From: Vespa crabro
Lineage: Eukaryota > Arthropoda > Insecta > Hymenoptera > Vespidae
NCBI RefSeq assembly: GCF_910589235.1
Contig: NC_060979.1
Location: forward strand, 2,234,987-2,298,986
DNA: 64,000 nucleotides
Direction: 5' to 3'
Made by a program: the position numbers and the translations under genes. The number at the start of each line of letters is the position of its first letter. Position 1 is the stretch's first letter. The notes beneath the pieces were generated by a model. The model saw nothing but the letters and a program-made list of their open reading frames with translations. It searched no databases and was not told the DNA's origin. This document shows positions 63,819-64,000 of the stretch, one piece after another.

Positions 63819-64000
63819 ATGATAGGACCATCGTCTAACAACGGTAACGTTTCGAATCACGATACGATCGTAAATGGCCAAGGTGGTAAATCGTCGAAAA
63901 GAAAGATCTACGAGGATCTAGACGTAAATAGTTTTTGCGAGGAATTATGGCAAAATGGTAGAAAACGTTATTTGCAAGAATTAGAAACCCCGATAGAATT
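63819..64000 (+). CDS. Unidentified gene, N terminus only
   Basis: Open from ATG at 63819 to the window end (60 codons and two bases). It encodes MIGPSSNNGNVSNHDTIV, then a Gly/Ser/Lys stretch, then KRKIYEDLDVNSFCEELWQ and KRYLQELETPIE. Codon use is normal and not repetitive, unlike the false frames nearby, and an NRF-1/EWG-like promoter lies about 0.9 kb upstream. The first 30 residues look disordered. The remainder looks structured and acidic-hydrophobic. I do not recognise the family; the exon or further exons continue beyond the window. Confidence 0.65.
   Translation, partial: MIGPSSNNGNVSNHDTIVNGQGGKSSKRKIYEDLDVNSFCEELWQNGRKRYLQELETPIE

Overview
This window is eukaryotic nuclear DNA from an insect, most likely a hymenopteran. 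That call is an inference from the gene content, the very AT-rich spacers, the short GT-AG introns and the extreme density of microsatellites (TA, TC/GA, ATT, GAC/CGT, poly-T/poly-A). Most long open frames are low-complexity artefacts. The real genes were found by joining exons whose reading phases agree across splice sites.

Layout. (1) 1-5620, minus: MEP-1-type zinc-finger protein, with its 3' end running off the window. (2) 5.6-12.1 kb: microsatellite-rich upstream DNA, a possible inverted-repeat-bounded element (9461-10623) and a promoter-like island near 11.2 kb. (3) 12073-13773, minus: KIAA1143 homolog, with a decayed mariner transposase in its first intron. (4) 14977-20337, minus: Tamalin-type PDZ scaffold with very long polyglutamine tracts. 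(5) 21-24 kb: a small inverted-repeat element, AT-rich DNA and one tRNA-Glu(CTC). (6) 24.1-33.1 kb: four poorly known genes. They are a small lysine-rich protein, two neighbouring DUF4497-like paralogs (both minus), and a divergently transcribed eight-exon plus-strand gene I could not assign. (7) 33.1-50.9 kb: a 17.7-kb gene desert, mostly simple repeats, with a few non-repetitive islands, a candidate Inr/DPE core promoter, a tandem duplication and a third inverted-repeat element. (8) 50875-53843, plus: SLC36-type amino-acid transporter. (9) 54857-55620, minus: RPB10/RPABC5, head to head with (10) 56568-58358, plus: thymidylate synthase, which has one GC-AG intron. (11) 60554-61899, minus: ILRUN homolog. 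(12) 61900-63818: a promoter region with a cluster of NRF-1/EWG-like motifs, leading to (13) an unidentified gene starting at 63819 and running off the right end.

The housekeeping genes (RPB10, thymidylate synthase, ILRUN, MEP-1, KIAA1143) are ordinary. The points most worth following are the uncharacterised 24-33 kb cluster, a family of short inverted-repeat elements sharing a CAAAAGTTT-type terminus, and the promoter islands inside otherwise empty DNA.
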